DNA of 64,000 bases from CAWHYG01 sp963833505. GTDB taxonomy: Bacteria > Eisenbacteria > RBG-16-71-46 > CAIMUX01. Made by a program: the position numbers and the translations under genes. Under the pieces are notes generated by a model. That model was not told the origin of the DNA, searched no databases, and saw only the letters and a program-made list of their open reading frames with translations. The stretch lies in contig CAWHYG010000006.1 of the NCBI GenBank assembly GCA_963833505.1, positions 1 through 64,000 on the forward strand, written 5' to 3'. Below are positions 8,219 to 16,450 of the stretch, in pieces (the stretch's first letter is position 1; each line of letters begins with the position of its first letter).

Positions 8219-8896
8219 TTACTGTCCTCGCTGGGATCCGCGCGATTTCCGGGGGGCCTTCCCGCCCGGCGTGGGCGCGCCCTTGCTGCGAGGCTTCCCG
8301 CCGCCTTCCGCCTTCGGCTTCGCCTTGCGCTCTTTGGCCGGAGCGGTTTCCTTCGCCTTGGCCGGAGCACCTTCCTTCGCCTCGGGCTTGGTTTTCTTTT
8401 CCTTGCCCGCCTTCTCGGCGCCAGCGGCTTCCGCGCTGGGCTCGGCCGACTTCTTCCGGCCGCTGAACAGCCCCTTCTTCTTCGGCTTTTCGGCCTCGGC
8501 CGCCTCGGCGTGGCGCTTGCGCTCGGCGTCCTTCTGCTCTTTGGTCTTCACCAGCTCGAGGATGCCCACCTCGCCGGCGTCGCCCAGCCGGCGGCGGGTC
8601 TTGAGAACCCGGGTGTATCCGCCGTCACGGGTGGCGTAGAGCGGCGCGATCGTCTCGAAGATCTTGGTGACGACCGCGCGATCGTTGACCACCGCGGCGA
8701 CGAGACGCCGGGAATGGAGGTTGTTCCGCTTGGCGTAGGTGATCAACCTCTCGGCCAGCCGCCTCGCCTCCTTGGCTTTCGCCAGGGTCGTCTCGATCCG
8801 ATCGTGCAGGAACAGCGCCGTGACCAGGTTGCGAAGAAGCGCTTTCCGGTGTGACGACGTCCGACTCAGTTTTCGATGATCAACCCGGTGTCTCAT
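8219..8896 (-). CDS. rplQ: Ribosomal protein bL17 with long charged C-terminal tail
   Basis: Large-subunit protein near the polypeptide exit. Residues 1 to about 118 are a normal bL17 (MRHRVDHRKLSRTSSHRKA, with LVTALFLHDRIETTLAKAKE). Ordinary bL17 ends at about 120-130 residues, but this one runs to 225 with a tail of Lys, Ala, Glu and Pro-rich blocks (KAKETAPAKE, KEGAPAKAKE type), presumably disordered and able to bind rRNA or stay on the ribosome surface. It is the last gene of the alpha operon, 55 nt after rpoA. Confidence 0.97.
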   Translation of the reverse strand: MRHRVDHRKLSRTSSHRKALLRNLVTALFLHDRIETTLAKAKEARRLAERLITYAKRNNLHSRRLVAAVVNDRAVVTKIFETIAPLYATRDGGYTRVLKTRRRLGDAGEVGILELVKTKEQKDAERKRHAEAAEAEKPKKKGLFSGRKKSAEPSAEAAGAEKAGKEKKTKPEAKEGAPAKAKETAPAKERKAKPKAEGGGKPRSKGAPTPGGKAPRKSRGSQRGQ

Positions 8897-8951
8897 GGCT
8901 CGTTCCTCGTCTCCGCTCCCCTCGGGGCGGCCAATGCGTTCGTGACAGGCC

Positions 8952-10034
8952 TCAGTGTTCCTCGTCCTCGACGGGCAGGTCTCCCTCGTGGGAATCGAAG
9001 GCCTCGTCCAGCATCTCCTCGTCGAGCTCGCCGACCGGCCCGGTCGAAGCCTGGGGTCCCAGATAGCGGGACACGTCCATCCCGAAGTGGAGGCCCATCG
9101 TCATCAGGAGGTCGGCGATCTCCTTGAGCGACTTCTTGCCGAAGTTCCGGTACTGGAGCATCTCGGCCTCGGTCTTCTGCACCAGGTCGCCGAGCGTGCG
9201 GATTTTCGCGGCCCGGAGGCAGTTGCCGGAGCGCACGGAGAGCTCAAGCTCGTCCACCGTCTTCTCGAGCATCTCCTTGACCCGGAGGTACTCCTCGTCG
9301 ACGACCTCTTCCTTCTCTTCCTCGAAGATCTCCTCGAAGTGGACGAAGAGGCTGAAGTGGTCGCGAAGGACTTTGGCCGCCATGGCCAGGGAGTCGGTGG
9401 GCTGGATCGAGCCGTCGGTCCAGATCTCGAGCGTCAGCTTGTCGTAGTCGATGCGCTGTCCGATCCGCGTGTTTTCGACCTCGAAGTTGACCTTGGTGAC
9501 CGGAGAGAAGAGCGAATCGAGCGTGACCCATCCGATCGGACGGTCGATGGCCCCGGGCTGCTCCTCGGCCGGAACGAAGCCCTTTCCGCTGGCCACTTCG
9601 ACTTCCAGGCGCAGCTCGCCGTCCTTGTTGACCGTGGCGACGTGGACGTCGGGATTCAGGACCTTGATGTCGGAGGAGATCTCGAGATCGCCGGCCTTGA
9701 TCTCCTTCGGACCCTTGGCGTAGAAGACCCCGCGCCGCGGCCCGTCGCCCAGGTGCTTGAACCGGAGCTGCTTCAGGTTGAGGACGATGTCGGTGCCGTC
9801 TTCCAGCACGCCCGGGATGGGCCCGAACTCATGGCGCACCCGCTCGTCCTGCACGCGCAGGGCCGTGACCGCCACGCCCTGCAAAGAGGAGAGCAGAACT
9901 CTCCGGAGCGCGTTGCCCATCGTCGTTCCGAATCCCCGCTCGAGCGGCTCGACCACGATCTTGGCGTATCTCGGGTTCGCGCGCGCCTCGTCCGTCATCA
10001 CCCGCTCGGGCATCTGGAGGGCTTTCCACTTCAT
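8952..10034 (-). CDS. rpoA: RNA polymerase subunit alpha
   Basis: 360 aa. The N-terminal assembly domain (about 20-245) has the dimerisation block EPLERGFGTTMGNALRRVLL. The C-terminal domain (about 270-335) carries SVRSGNCLRAAKIRTLGDL, the helix-hairpin-helix part that contacts UP elements and activators. A linker rich in Glu (FEEEKEEVVDEE) joins them, and an acidic tail follows GLHFGMDVSRYL; the tail is longer than usual. It lies between rpsD and rplQ, the standard alpha-operon position. ATG start behind AGGAGG. Confidence 0.98.
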   Translation of the reverse strand: MKWKALQMPERVMTDEARANPRYAKIVVEPLERGFGTTMGNALRRVLLSSLQGVAVTALRVQDERVRHEFGPIPGVLEDGTDIVLNLKQLRFKHLGDGPRRGVFYAKGPKEIKAGDLEISSDIKVLNPDVHVATVNKDGELRLEVEVASGKGFVPAEEQPGAIDRPIGWVTLDSLFSPVTKVNFEVENTRIGQRIDYDKLTLEIWTDGSIQPTDSLAMAAKVLRDHFSLFVHFEEIFEEEKEEVVDEEYLRVKEMLEKTVDELELSVRSGNCLRAAKIRTLGDLVQKTEAEMLQYRNFGKKSLKEIADLLMTMGLHFGMDVSRYLGPQASTGPVGELDEEMLDEAFDSHEGDLPVEDEEH

Positions 10035-10115
10035 GGTCTTCGTTCCTCCTGGCTGACCGGCGCCTCAAGGATCTCCGGCATCCGTCCGGAGCCGTGGCGC
10101 CCCATGGAAACGGGA

Positions 10116-10745
10116 CTACTTGGAGTAGAGCTCGACGATGAGCTGCTCCTGCAGGGGCACCGGGATCTGATCCCGCGTCGGCACCCGCTGGAGCCGTCCG
10201 GTCATGGACTTCTCGTCGAAATCGAGCCACTCCTGCATCTCGGTGCGGCGCCGGTTGGCCACCGTCTCCTTGATGAAGGCGAGCTCACGGCTCTTCTCCG
10301 CCACGGTGATGCTGTCGCCCGGACGCAGCCCGAAGCTCGGGATGGTCACCCGGTGGCCGTTGACCAGGACGTGGCCGTGGCGCACCAGTTGCCGGGCGCC
10401 CGCCCGCGAGCCCGAGATTCCAAGCCGATACACCAGATTGTCCAGCCGGGTTTCCAGGAGCTGCAGCAGGGTCTCGCCCGTGACCCCCTTCTTCCGCTCC
10501 GCCCGATGGAAGTAGTTGCGGAACTGCCGCTCCATGATCCCGTAGATCCGGCGGGCCTTCTGCTTTTCCCGGAGCTGCTGGCCGTACGGAGTCAGCTTCG
10601 TCCGCCGGCTCTGGCCGTGCTCGCCCGGAGCGTAGGGGCGGCGCTCGATGGCGCACTTATCGGTGTAGCACCGCTCCCCCTTCAGGTAGAGCCGGATCCC
10701 TTCCCGCCGGCACTGCCGGCACTTCGCTTCCAGATCCCGAGCCAT
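10116..10745 (-). CDS. rpsD: Ribosomal protein uS4 (zinc-binding form)
   Basis: 209 aa, a primary 16S-binding protein that starts small-subunit assembly. The N-terminus holds four cysteines (C9, C12, C26, C31: CRQC and CYTDKC), the zinc-binding type. The S4 RNA-binding domain follows (LDNLVYRLG, ARQLVRHGHVLVNG). In many bacteria uS4 also represses its operon, but no leader structure is obvious. Located between rpsK and rpoA. Confidence 0.98.
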   Translation of the reverse strand: MARDLEAKCRQCRREGIRLYLKGERCYTDKCAIERRPYAPGEHGQSRRTKLTPYGQQLREKQKARRIYGIMERQFRNYFHRAERKKGVTGETLLQLLETRLDNLVYRLGISGSRAGARQLVRHGHVLVNGHRVTIPSFGLRPGDSITVAEKSRELAFIKETVANRRRTEMQEWLDFDEKSMTGRLQRVPTRDQIPVPLQEQLIVELYSK

Positions 10746-10766
10746 CCGTTCCCTCCGTACCTTCGG

Positions 10767-11156
10767 CTAGACTCTGCGACGCTTGGGCGGACGGCATCCG
10801 TTATGGGGAATCGGAGTGACGTCCTTGATCGCGGTGACCTCCATGCCCGCCGCCTGCAGCGAGCGGATCGAGGCCTCGCGACCGGTGCCCGGGCCCTTGA
10901 CCCAGACTTCGATCTTCCTCATGCCGGCCGACAGGGCCTCCTTGGCGGCGCTCTCGGCGGCCACCTGGGCCGCGAAGGGCGTGCTCTTCCTCGATCCCTT
11001 GAACCCCACCTTGCCGGCGCTGGCCCACGAGACCACGGCCCCATCGGTGTCGGTGATGGAGATGATCGTGTTGTTGAAGCTGGCGTGCACGTGCGCGACG
11101 CCGCTCAGGCCGACCTTGCGGTCCTTCTTCTTGGCTTTCTTGACGGGCTTGGGCAC
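10767..11156 (-). CDS. rpsK: Ribosomal protein uS11
   Basis: 129 aa, platform protein near the mRNA exit and E site. Typical blocks are HVHASFNNTIISITD, WASAGKVGFKGSRKSTPFAA and the basic C-terminus NGCRPPKRRRV. The start is GTG, 9 nt after a perfect AGGAGG. It follows rpsM after a 13-nt gap. Confidence 0.98.
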   Translation of the reverse strand: MPKPVKKAKKKDRKVGLSGVAHVHASFNNTIISITDTDGAVVSWASAGKVGFKGSRKSTPFAAQVAAESAAKEALSAGMRKIEVWVKGPGTGREASIRSLQAAGMEVTAIKDVTPIPHNGCRPPKRRRV

Positions 11157-11169
11157 GAGCGGCTACCTC

Positions 11170-11559
11170 CTAACCCTTCTTGCCGGGCTTGGGCCGCCGC
11201 AGCGAGCCGGCGGTCTTCTTGGGACCCTTGCGGGTGCGGGCATTGGTCCGGGTGCGCTGGCCGCGAGCCGGCAGATTCCGGCGGTGCCGGAGGCCCCGAT
11301 AGCAACCGATGTCCATCAAACGCTTGATGTTCATCCCGATCTCGGTGTGCAGCGCGCCCTCGACCCGGTAACGATTTTCGATTTCGTTCCGGAGCCGCGC
11401 CGCTTCCTCGTCGGTCAGGGCCTTGACCCTCTTGTCCGGGTCGACCTTGGTCGTTTCGAGGATCTTCCGGGCCGTGGCCGGACCGATGCCGTAGATGTAG
11501 GTGAGAGCCACCTCCACCCGTTTCTCGTTGGGAATGTCGACTCCCGCTATACGTGCCAA
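11170..11559 (-). CDS. rpsM: Ribosomal protein uS13
   Basis: 129 aa, head protein that contacts the large subunit and the P-site tRNA. It has the family blocks ARIAGVDIPNEKRVEVALTYIYGIG and the C-terminal RGLRHRRNLPARGQRTRTNARTRKG as separate motifs. The start is TTG (11559-11557) behind GAGGAGG; no ATG is nearby. First gene of the alpha operon after rpmJ. Confidence 0.97.
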   Translation of the reverse strand: MARIAGVDIPNEKRVEVALTYIYGIGPATARKILETTKVDPDKRVKALTDEEAARLRNEIENRYRVEGALHTEIGMNIKRLMDIGCYRGLRHRRNLPARGQRTRTNARTRKGPKKTAGSLRRPKPGKKG

Positions 11560-11619
11560 CGCCGATCCTCCTCTAACCCGATCGTTCCGCCGCGCTCAGA
11601 CTGCCGGAGCGCAACGCCG

Positions 11620-11733
11620 CTAACCCTGGCGCTGCTTGTGCCGGGGGTTCTCGCAGATCACGCGCAGAACTCCCTCCCGCCGGATGAGCTTGCATTTCTC
11701 GCAGATCTTCTTGACCGAAGCCCGGACTTTCAT
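11620..11733 (-). CDS. rpmJ: Ribosomal protein bL36
   Basis: 37 aa, the family length. The minus strand encodes MKVRASVKKICEKCK.., with zinc ligands C11, C14, C27 and H32 (CEKC...CENPRH). ATG start and TAG stop. It sits between infA and rpsM, its classical place, and is easily missed because it is so short. Confidence 0.96.
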   Translation of the reverse strand: MKVRASVKKICEKCKLIRREGVLRVICENPRHKQRQG

Positions 11734-11764
11734 GGCGTCCTCTGTTCTCCCGCCCGCGGCCGCT

Positions 11765-11980
11765 CTAGGAGAGCCGGTAGACGATCCGGCCCTTGAGCGG
11801 GTCGTAGGCCGACAGCTCGACGATGACCTTGTCGCCGAGCAGCACCTTGATGTGATTGACCCGCATCCGGCCCGAGATGTGGGCGAGCACCCGGACCCCG
11901 TTCATCAACTCGACGCGGAAAGTGGTCCCCGGCAACGCTTCGACCACTTTTCCCTCGTGCCTGATGCCCTCCTGTTTCAC
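11765..11980 (-). CDS. infA: Translation initiation factor IF-1
   Basis: 71 aa, a single OB-fold that binds the 30S A site during initiation. Typical blocks: GKVVEALPGTTFRVEL, VLAHISGRMR, GDKVIVELSAYDPLKGRIVYR. The start is taken as GTG at 11980, 3 nt after the map stop codon; the Shine-Dalgarno is weak, so translation may be coupled to map. Confidence 0.96.
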   Translation of the reverse strand: MKQEGIRHEGKVVEALPGTTFRVELMNGVRVLAHISGRMRVNHIKVLLGDKVIVELSAYDPLKGRIVYRLS

Positions 11981-11983
11981 TCT

Positions 11984-12730
11984 TCAAAGCCGGCTCAGGA
12001 TCTCGGGGCCGCTGGCCGTGACCGCCACCGTGTGCTCGAAATGCGCCGACAGCTTGCCGTCGCGAGTCACCACCGTCCAGTCGTCTTCCAGGGTGTAGAC
12101 CTCCCACCCGCCCTGGTTGATCATCGGCTCGATCGCCAGGACCATGCCCTCCCGCAGGACCGGGCCGCTGTTTCTCGGCCCGAAGTTCGGCACCTGCGGT
12201 TCTTCATGGAGCTTCCGCCCGATCCCGTGCCCGACCAGATCGCGGACCACCGAGTATCCGTTCTTCTCGGCGTAAGCCTGGACCGCGCTGGAGATGGCCC
12301 CGAGCGGCTCCCCCGGCCGGGCCGCCTGGATCCCGGCCGCCAGGGCTTCCTCGGTCACCCGAAGGAGACGGAGGCCCTCCGGATCCACCTGACCCACCGG
12401 GAAGGTGCGGGCCGCGTCTCCGTGCCAGCCTGCCTTGCAGGCGCCGATGTCGACGCTGACGATTTCGCCTTCTCGAAGCGTCCGATCCCCCGGGATGCCG
12501 TGGACCACCTGTTCGTTGATCGAGACGCAGACCGACGCCGGATAGTCATGATACCCCAGAAACGACGGGACCGCTCCCCGCTCGCGGATCAGCTCGGCCA
12601 CCTTGAGATCGATATCCTTGGTTCGAACCCCGGGAACGACCATCGACCGGGCCAGGTCGAGAGCCTCGGCGACGATCCGGGCGCTCTCGCGGATCATCTC
12701 GATCTCTTCGCGCTTGCGGGCATAGATCAT
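11984..12730 (-). CDS. map: Methionine aminopeptidase, type I
   Basis: 248 aa, removes the initiator Met from new proteins. It shows the pita-bread fold signatures HGIPGDR, the metal-ligand segments SVDIGACKAGWHGDAART (D residues), GHGIGRKLHEEPQVPNF and the late Glu in LAIEPM. There is no SH3 or long N-terminal extension. It begins 7 nt after the adk stop codon and ends 3 nt before infA, the usual spc-operon order. Confidence 0.97.
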   Translation of the reverse strand: MIYARKREEIEMIRESARIVAEALDLARSMVVPGVRTKDIDLKVAELIRERGAVPSFLGYHDYPASVCVSINEQVVHGIPGDRTLREGEIVSVDIGACKAGWHGDAARTFPVGQVDPEGLRLLRVTEEALAAGIQAARPGEPLGAISSAVQAYAEKNGYSVVRDLVGHGIGRKLHEEPQVPNFGPRNSGPVLREGMVLAIEPMINQGGWEVYTLEDDWTVVTRDGKLSAHFEHTVAVTASGPEILSRL

Positions 12731-12737
12731 GTCCTGC

Positions 12738-13421
12738 TCATGCCCCTCGCTGCGGGCCGGATCCGACGGACGCAGCCGCCTTCTCCAGCGCCGACACGAT
12801 CCGGTCGAAAACCGCCTCGGCGTCCGCCTCCGCGCCCACGATGGAGAGCAGATGGACGGCGTCGTAATAGTCGATCAGCGGGGCCGTGGACGACTCATAG
12901 ATGTTGAGCCTGCGACGGACCGTCGCCTCGGTATCGTCCTCCCGCTGGACCAGCCCTGTCCCGCAGCGGTCGCAGATGCCACTCTGCGCCGGCGGCTGGC
13001 TGAGCACGTTGTAGACGGCTCCGCAGCCGGGGCACACCCGGCGGCTCGTCATCCGGTCGAGCAGCGTCTTCTTGCTGACATCCAGCTTCACCACCCGATC
13101 GAGCTTCAGGTTCCGCGCGGCCAGAAGCGCCTGCAGGCCCTCGGCCTGGGGGATCGAGCGCGGGAAGCCGTCGAGGATGAAGCCGCCGGCCGCGTCGGCC
13201 CGATCGAACCGCATCTCGACCAGGCGCAGGATGATGTCGTCCGGCACCAGGGCGCCCGCGGTCACGTAGTCGCGGGCCTGGTCGCCCAGGGGCGAGCCCT
13301 CGACGATGGCCGCCCGCAACATGTCGCCGGTCGACACCTGCGGCACGCCGTAACGAGCCTGCAGGCGTTCCGCCTGGGTTCCCTTCCCGCTTCCCGGGGC
13401 TCCTAGAAGCACGATTCGCAT
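12738..13421 (-). CDS. adk: Adenylate kinase (zinc-LID type)
   Basis: 227 aa, interconverts ATP + AMP and 2 ADP. P-loop GAPGSGKGTQ at 7-16, AMP-binding STGDMLR, and LID domain with CPGCGAVYN and CDRCG, a four-cysteine zinc site as in Gram-positive-like and many candidate-phylum enzymes. FILDGFPRS is the classical signature. Spaced 7 nt from both secY and map. Confidence 0.97.
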   Translation of the reverse strand: MRIVLLGAPGSGKGTQAERLQARYGVPQVSTGDMLRAAIVEGSPLGDQARDYVTAGALVPDDIILRLVEMRFDRADAAGGFILDGFPRSIPQAEGLQALLAARNLKLDRVVKLDVSKKTLLDRMTSRRVCPGCGAVYNVLSQPPAQSGICDRCGTGLVQREDDTEATVRRRLNIYESSTAPLIDYYDAVHLLSIVGAEADAEAVFDRIVSALEKAAASVGSGPQRGA

Positions 13422-13428
13422 GATCGGC

Positions 13429-14745
13429 CTAGCGGCGCGCCCGCAGCCGCCCCTTCTTCATGAATCCGTCGTAGTGCCGCATGAGCAGATGGGATTCCAC
13501 CTGCTGCAAGGTGTCCAGAGCCACGCCCACGATGATGAGGAGGGTGGTGCCCCCGAAGTAGAACGGCACGTTGGCGTAGCGCATGAGCATGTCGGGCAGC
13601 ACCGCGATGAGGGCCAGGAAGATCGCCCCCGGCAGGGTGATGCGGAGAAGGATCCGATCGATGTAGTCCGCGGTGTTCCGGCCCGGCTGGATGCCCGGCA
13701 CGAAGCCTCCGACCTTCTTCATGTTCTCCGCCATGTCGACCGGGTTGACCACGATGGCGGTATAGAAGTAGGTGAAGAAGATGATCATGAGGCCGTAGAG
13801 GCAGATGTAGATCGGCCTCCCGGGCGAGAACCACTGGTGGACCGCCTGCATGGCCTCGCTGTTGGGGAAGAAGCTGGCCAGGGTCGCCGGGAAGATGACG
13901 ATCGACTGCGCGAAGATGATCGGAATCACGCCGGCAGTGGTGACGCGCAGCGGCAGGTGCGTGGTGTGGCCGCCGTACATCTTCCGGCCCATGATCCGCT
14001 TGGCGTACTGCACCGGGATCTTCCGCTGGGCCTGGGTAAAGGCGACGACGACCGCGGTCACCGCGAGCATCCCGGCCGAGATGATGATGAGAAGGACCGG
14101 GTTGATCGCCCGGTTGGCCACCGAACGGATGGTGTTGATGACTTCGTTCGGCGTCCGGGCCACGATCCCGATGAAGATGATGAGGGAGATTCCGTTTCCA
14201 ATGCCCCGTTCGGTGATCATCTCGCCCAGCCACATGATGAAGATGGTGGCCGAGGTCATGGTCAGGACGGTGAGCAGCCGGAACCCGAATCCCGGATGCG
14301 GCACGATCGGGGTCGAGATCTGGCGGTTCAGGCCCTCGAGGAAGATCGAGATGCCGAGCGCCTGGATGACCGAGAGCAGCACCGTGCCGTAACGGGTGTA
14401 CTGGGTGATGCGCTTGCGCCCTTCTTCGCCTTCCTTCTGCAGCCGCTCGAAGTAGGGGATGACCGCGCCGAACAACTGCAGGATGATCGACGCGCTGATG
14501 TACGGCATGATCCCGAGGGCGAAGATCGTGGCCTTGCTGAAGTTCCCCCCGACGAACAGGTCGTAGAGCTGGAAAAGCGTGTTCTGCTGGGCCTGGGACT
14601 GGAAGAAGGCGGTCAGGGCCGCGCCGTCCACTCCCGGAGTCGGGATGTGTCCGCCGAGCCGGTAGACCACCAGAAGCCCCATGGTCCAGAGGATCCGCCG
14701 CTTGAGCTCCGGAATCCGGAAGATCGACTGTAGACTCTCTAGCAT
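13429..14745 (-). CDS. secY: Protein translocase subunit SecY
   Basis: 438 aa, pore subunit of the Sec translocon in the inner membrane, with ten predicted transmembrane segments. Motifs: LGGHIPTPGVD near TM1, the plug region after it, ILQLFGAVIPYFERLQKEGEEGRKRI in a cytoplasmic loop (split here as blocks), and a basic C-terminus. Its partner secE is encoded at 41258-41449; secG is not in the window. Located between rplO and adk. Confidence 0.97.
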   Translation of the reverse strand: MLESLQSIFRIPELKRRILWTMGLLVVYRLGGHIPTPGVDGAALTAFFQSQAQQNTLFQLYDLFVGGNFSKATIFALGIMPYISASIILQLFGAVIPYFERLQKEGEEGRKRITQYTRYGTVLLSVIQALGISIFLEGLNRQISTPIVPHPGFGFRLLTVLTMTSATIFIMWLGEMITERGIGNGISLIIFIGIVARTPNEVINTIRSVANRAINPVLLIIISAGMLAVTAVVVAFTQAQRKIPVQYAKRIMGRKMYGGHTTHLPLRVTTAGVIPIIFAQSIVIFPATLASFFPNSEAMQAVHQWFSPGRPIYICLYGLMIIFFTYFYTAIVVNPVDMAENMKKVGGFVPGIQPGRNTADYIDRILLRITLPGAIFLALIAVLPDMLMRYANVPFYFGGTTLLIIVGVALDTLQQVESHLLMRHYDGFMKKGRLRARR

Positions 14746-14752
14746 CGTCGCC

Positions 14753-15205
14753 TCAGGGTCGAGTTTCGATGATTTCTACCGTCCCACCGGCCGCTTCCAC
14801 CTTCAGGCGGGCGGCGGCGCTGGCGGCGTGGACGCGCACGCGGAGAGCCCGATCGAGCGTCCCGTTCGCGAGCAGCTTGACCGGAAGAGTCAGCTTGCGG
14901 GCCAGGTTCTTCTCCCGCAGATGGCCCGGCGTGACTTCCGCCCCGGGCTCGAACCGGTTGAGATCGTCCACGTTGATCACCTGGTATTCGACCCGATTGA
15001 CGTTGCGGAAGCCCCCTTTGGGGAGTCGCCGGGTGAGAGGAAGCTGCCCGCCTTCGAACCAGGGGTGGGAGCCGCCGCCGGAACGGGCGCTGTGTCCTTT
15101 GTTGCCCTTGGTGGAGGTTCCGCCGTGCCCCGAGCCCTCGCCGCGCCCGATCCGCTTGCGCGGATGGGTGGCCCCCTTGGCCGGCCTCAGTTCATTCAGT
15201 TTCAT
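14753..15205 (-). CDS. rplO: Ribosomal protein uL15
   Basis: 150 aa, 23S-binding protein needed late in 50S assembly. It begins MKLNELRPAKGATHPRKRIG and contains the glycine-rich GRGEGSGHGGTSTKGNKGHSAR block and FEGGQLPLTRRLPKGG. The ATG at 15205 is chosen because GGGAGAGGA lies just upstream and the family starts MKLNEL; the open frame continues 45 nt further upstream without meaning. Confidence 0.97.
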   Translation of the reverse strand: MKLNELRPAKGATHPRKRIGRGEGSGHGGTSTKGNKGHSARSGGGSHPWFEGGQLPLTRRLPKGGFRNVNRVEYQVINVDDLNRFEPGAEVTPGHLREKNLARKLTLPVKLLANGTLDRALRVRVHAASAAARLKVEAAGGTVEIIETRP

Positions 15206-15259
15206 GACTGCGTCCTCTCCCGGATCTGCGCGGCCGAGGCCGCGATCCACCTCTGGCGA

Positions 15260-15448
15260 TCAGCCGCCGATCTCCTCGACCACCACCATATGCCGGACCG
15301 TGCGGATCATGCCGCGGATCTGCGGATTGTCCGGCTGGATCACTTCCTGCTGCATGCGCCGGATCCCCAAAGCGCGGATGGTGCGCTTGTGGTTCTCCTT
15401 GGCGTTGATGCCGCTACGCACCTGCCGGATTTTCAGCTGCTTGCTCAT
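15260..15448 (-). CDS. rpmD: Ribosomal protein uL30
   Basis: 62 aa, the usual short bacterial form: MSKQLKIRQVRSGI.. to RTVRHMVVVEEIGG. The chosen ATG overlaps the end of rpsE by 35 nt, in another frame, with GAGGGAG as its Shine-Dalgarno inside rpsE, suggesting coupled translation. Confidence 0.95.
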   Translation of the reverse strand: MSKQLKIRQVRSGINAKENHKRTIRALGIRRMQQEVIQPDNPQIRGMIRTVRHMVVVEEIGG

Positions 15449-15992
15449 GGGGCTCCCTCGTCTTCTTTCCGATGAAGTGGCTGACCGGCAGGCCCCGCCG
15501 GCGCGCCACCATCGCGGCGCTCTCCAGCGAGCGGAGCGCGGCCATCGTCGCCTTGACCGCATTGTGGGGATTGGGGGTCCCGAGGTTCTTGGTCAGGACG
15601 TCCTGGACCCCGGCCGCCTCGAGCACCGCGCGCACGCCCGCGCCCGCGATGACGCCGGTCCCCGCCGACGCCGGCTTCAAAAGGACGCTGCCCGCGCCGA
15701 AGTTTCCCAGGACGGCGTGCGGGAGGGTCCCCTTGATCAAGGGGATCTCGATCACGTTCTTGCGGGCCGCCTCAGCCCCCTTCCGGATCGCGTCCGAGAC
15801 CTCGTTGGCCTTGCCCAGGCCGACGCCGACCTTGCCCTTCTGATTGCCCACGGCCACGATGGCGTTGAAGCCGAACCGCCGCCCGCCTTTGACCACCTTG
15901 GCCACGCGATTGATGCTGATGACCCGCTCGATGAACTCCGGCTGGACGTTCCAATCGGCGCGCTCCCGCCTATCGGACCTCTCTGCTCTCAA
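15414..15992 (-). CDS. rpsE: Ribosomal protein uS5
   Basis: 192 aa from a TTG start. It acts in decoding fidelity and mRNA unwinding. Blocks: ERVISINRVAKVVKGGRRFGF, VGLGKANEVSDAI and the C-terminal half AGTGVIAGAGVRAVLEAAG. TTG at 15992 is preferred over the upstream in-frame GTG (16025) because AGAGGAGG lies directly before it and the resulting N-terminus fits the family. It overlaps rpmD by 35 nt. Confidence 0.95.
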   Translation of the reverse strand: MRAERSDRRERADWNVQPEFIERVISINRVAKVVKGGRRFGFNAIVAVGNQKGKVGVGLGKANEVSDAIRKGAEAARKNVIEIPLIKGTLPHAVLGNFGAGSVLLKPASAGTGVIAGAGVRAVLEAAGVQDVLTKNLGTPNPHNAVKATMAALRSLESAAMVARRRGLPVSHFIGKKTREPHEQAAENPAGA

Positions 15993-16030
15993 GGCGCCTC
16001 CTCTTGCTCTCGCCTCTGGCGGCACGGCCG

Positions 16031-16402
16031 TCAGAACACCAGCCCGCCCTCGCGGGCTCCTTCGGCCAGGGCCTGGATCCGACCGTGGTAGATATGTCCG
16101 CCGCGGTCGAACGCCACCTTCAGGATGCCGCGGCTCTTCGCGATCTCCGCGATCCGGAGTCCGACCAGCCGGCTCCGTTCCTTCTTCTTCTTCCCGGCCA
16201 GGGTCTCGCGGATGCCGGGATCCAGGCTGGAGGTCCCGCAGATGCTTCGGCCCGCGGCGTCATCGATCAACTGCGCATAGATGTGCAACCGGCTCCGGAA
16301 GACCGCCAGCCTCGGCGTGGCCTCGGTTCCCGAAAGCTTCCGGCGGATGCGCCGGTGTCGCCGGGCCCGGCTCCGGGTGCGCTGTTCTGCGATCAACGTC
16401 AT
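16031..16402 (-). CDS. rplR: Ribosomal protein uL18
   Basis: 123 aa, binds 5S rRNA with uL5. It contains RRHRRIRRKLSGTEATPRLAVFRS and the C-terminal FDRGGHIYHGRIQALAEGAREGGL. ATG at 16402 is used because GGTGGAGA lies about 7 nt before it; a GTG four codons upstream is an alternative. Confidence 0.95.
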   Translation of the reverse strand: MTLIAEQRTRSRARRHRRIRRKLSGTEATPRLAVFRSRLHIYAQLIDDAAGRSICGTSSLDPGIRETLAGKKKKERSRLVGLRIAEIAKSRGILKVAFDRGGHIYHGRIQALAEGAREGGLVF

Positions 16403-16450
16403 CGTCGTCTCCACCTCTCCGGCCGGGTCGGAGCCCGGCCGAAGCGTCGA

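Noticed and set aside
15992..16025. GTG start for rpsE at 16025
   Set aside because: TTG at 15992 has AGAGGAGG before it and gives a normal N-terminus; the extra 11 residues have no counterpart in the family.
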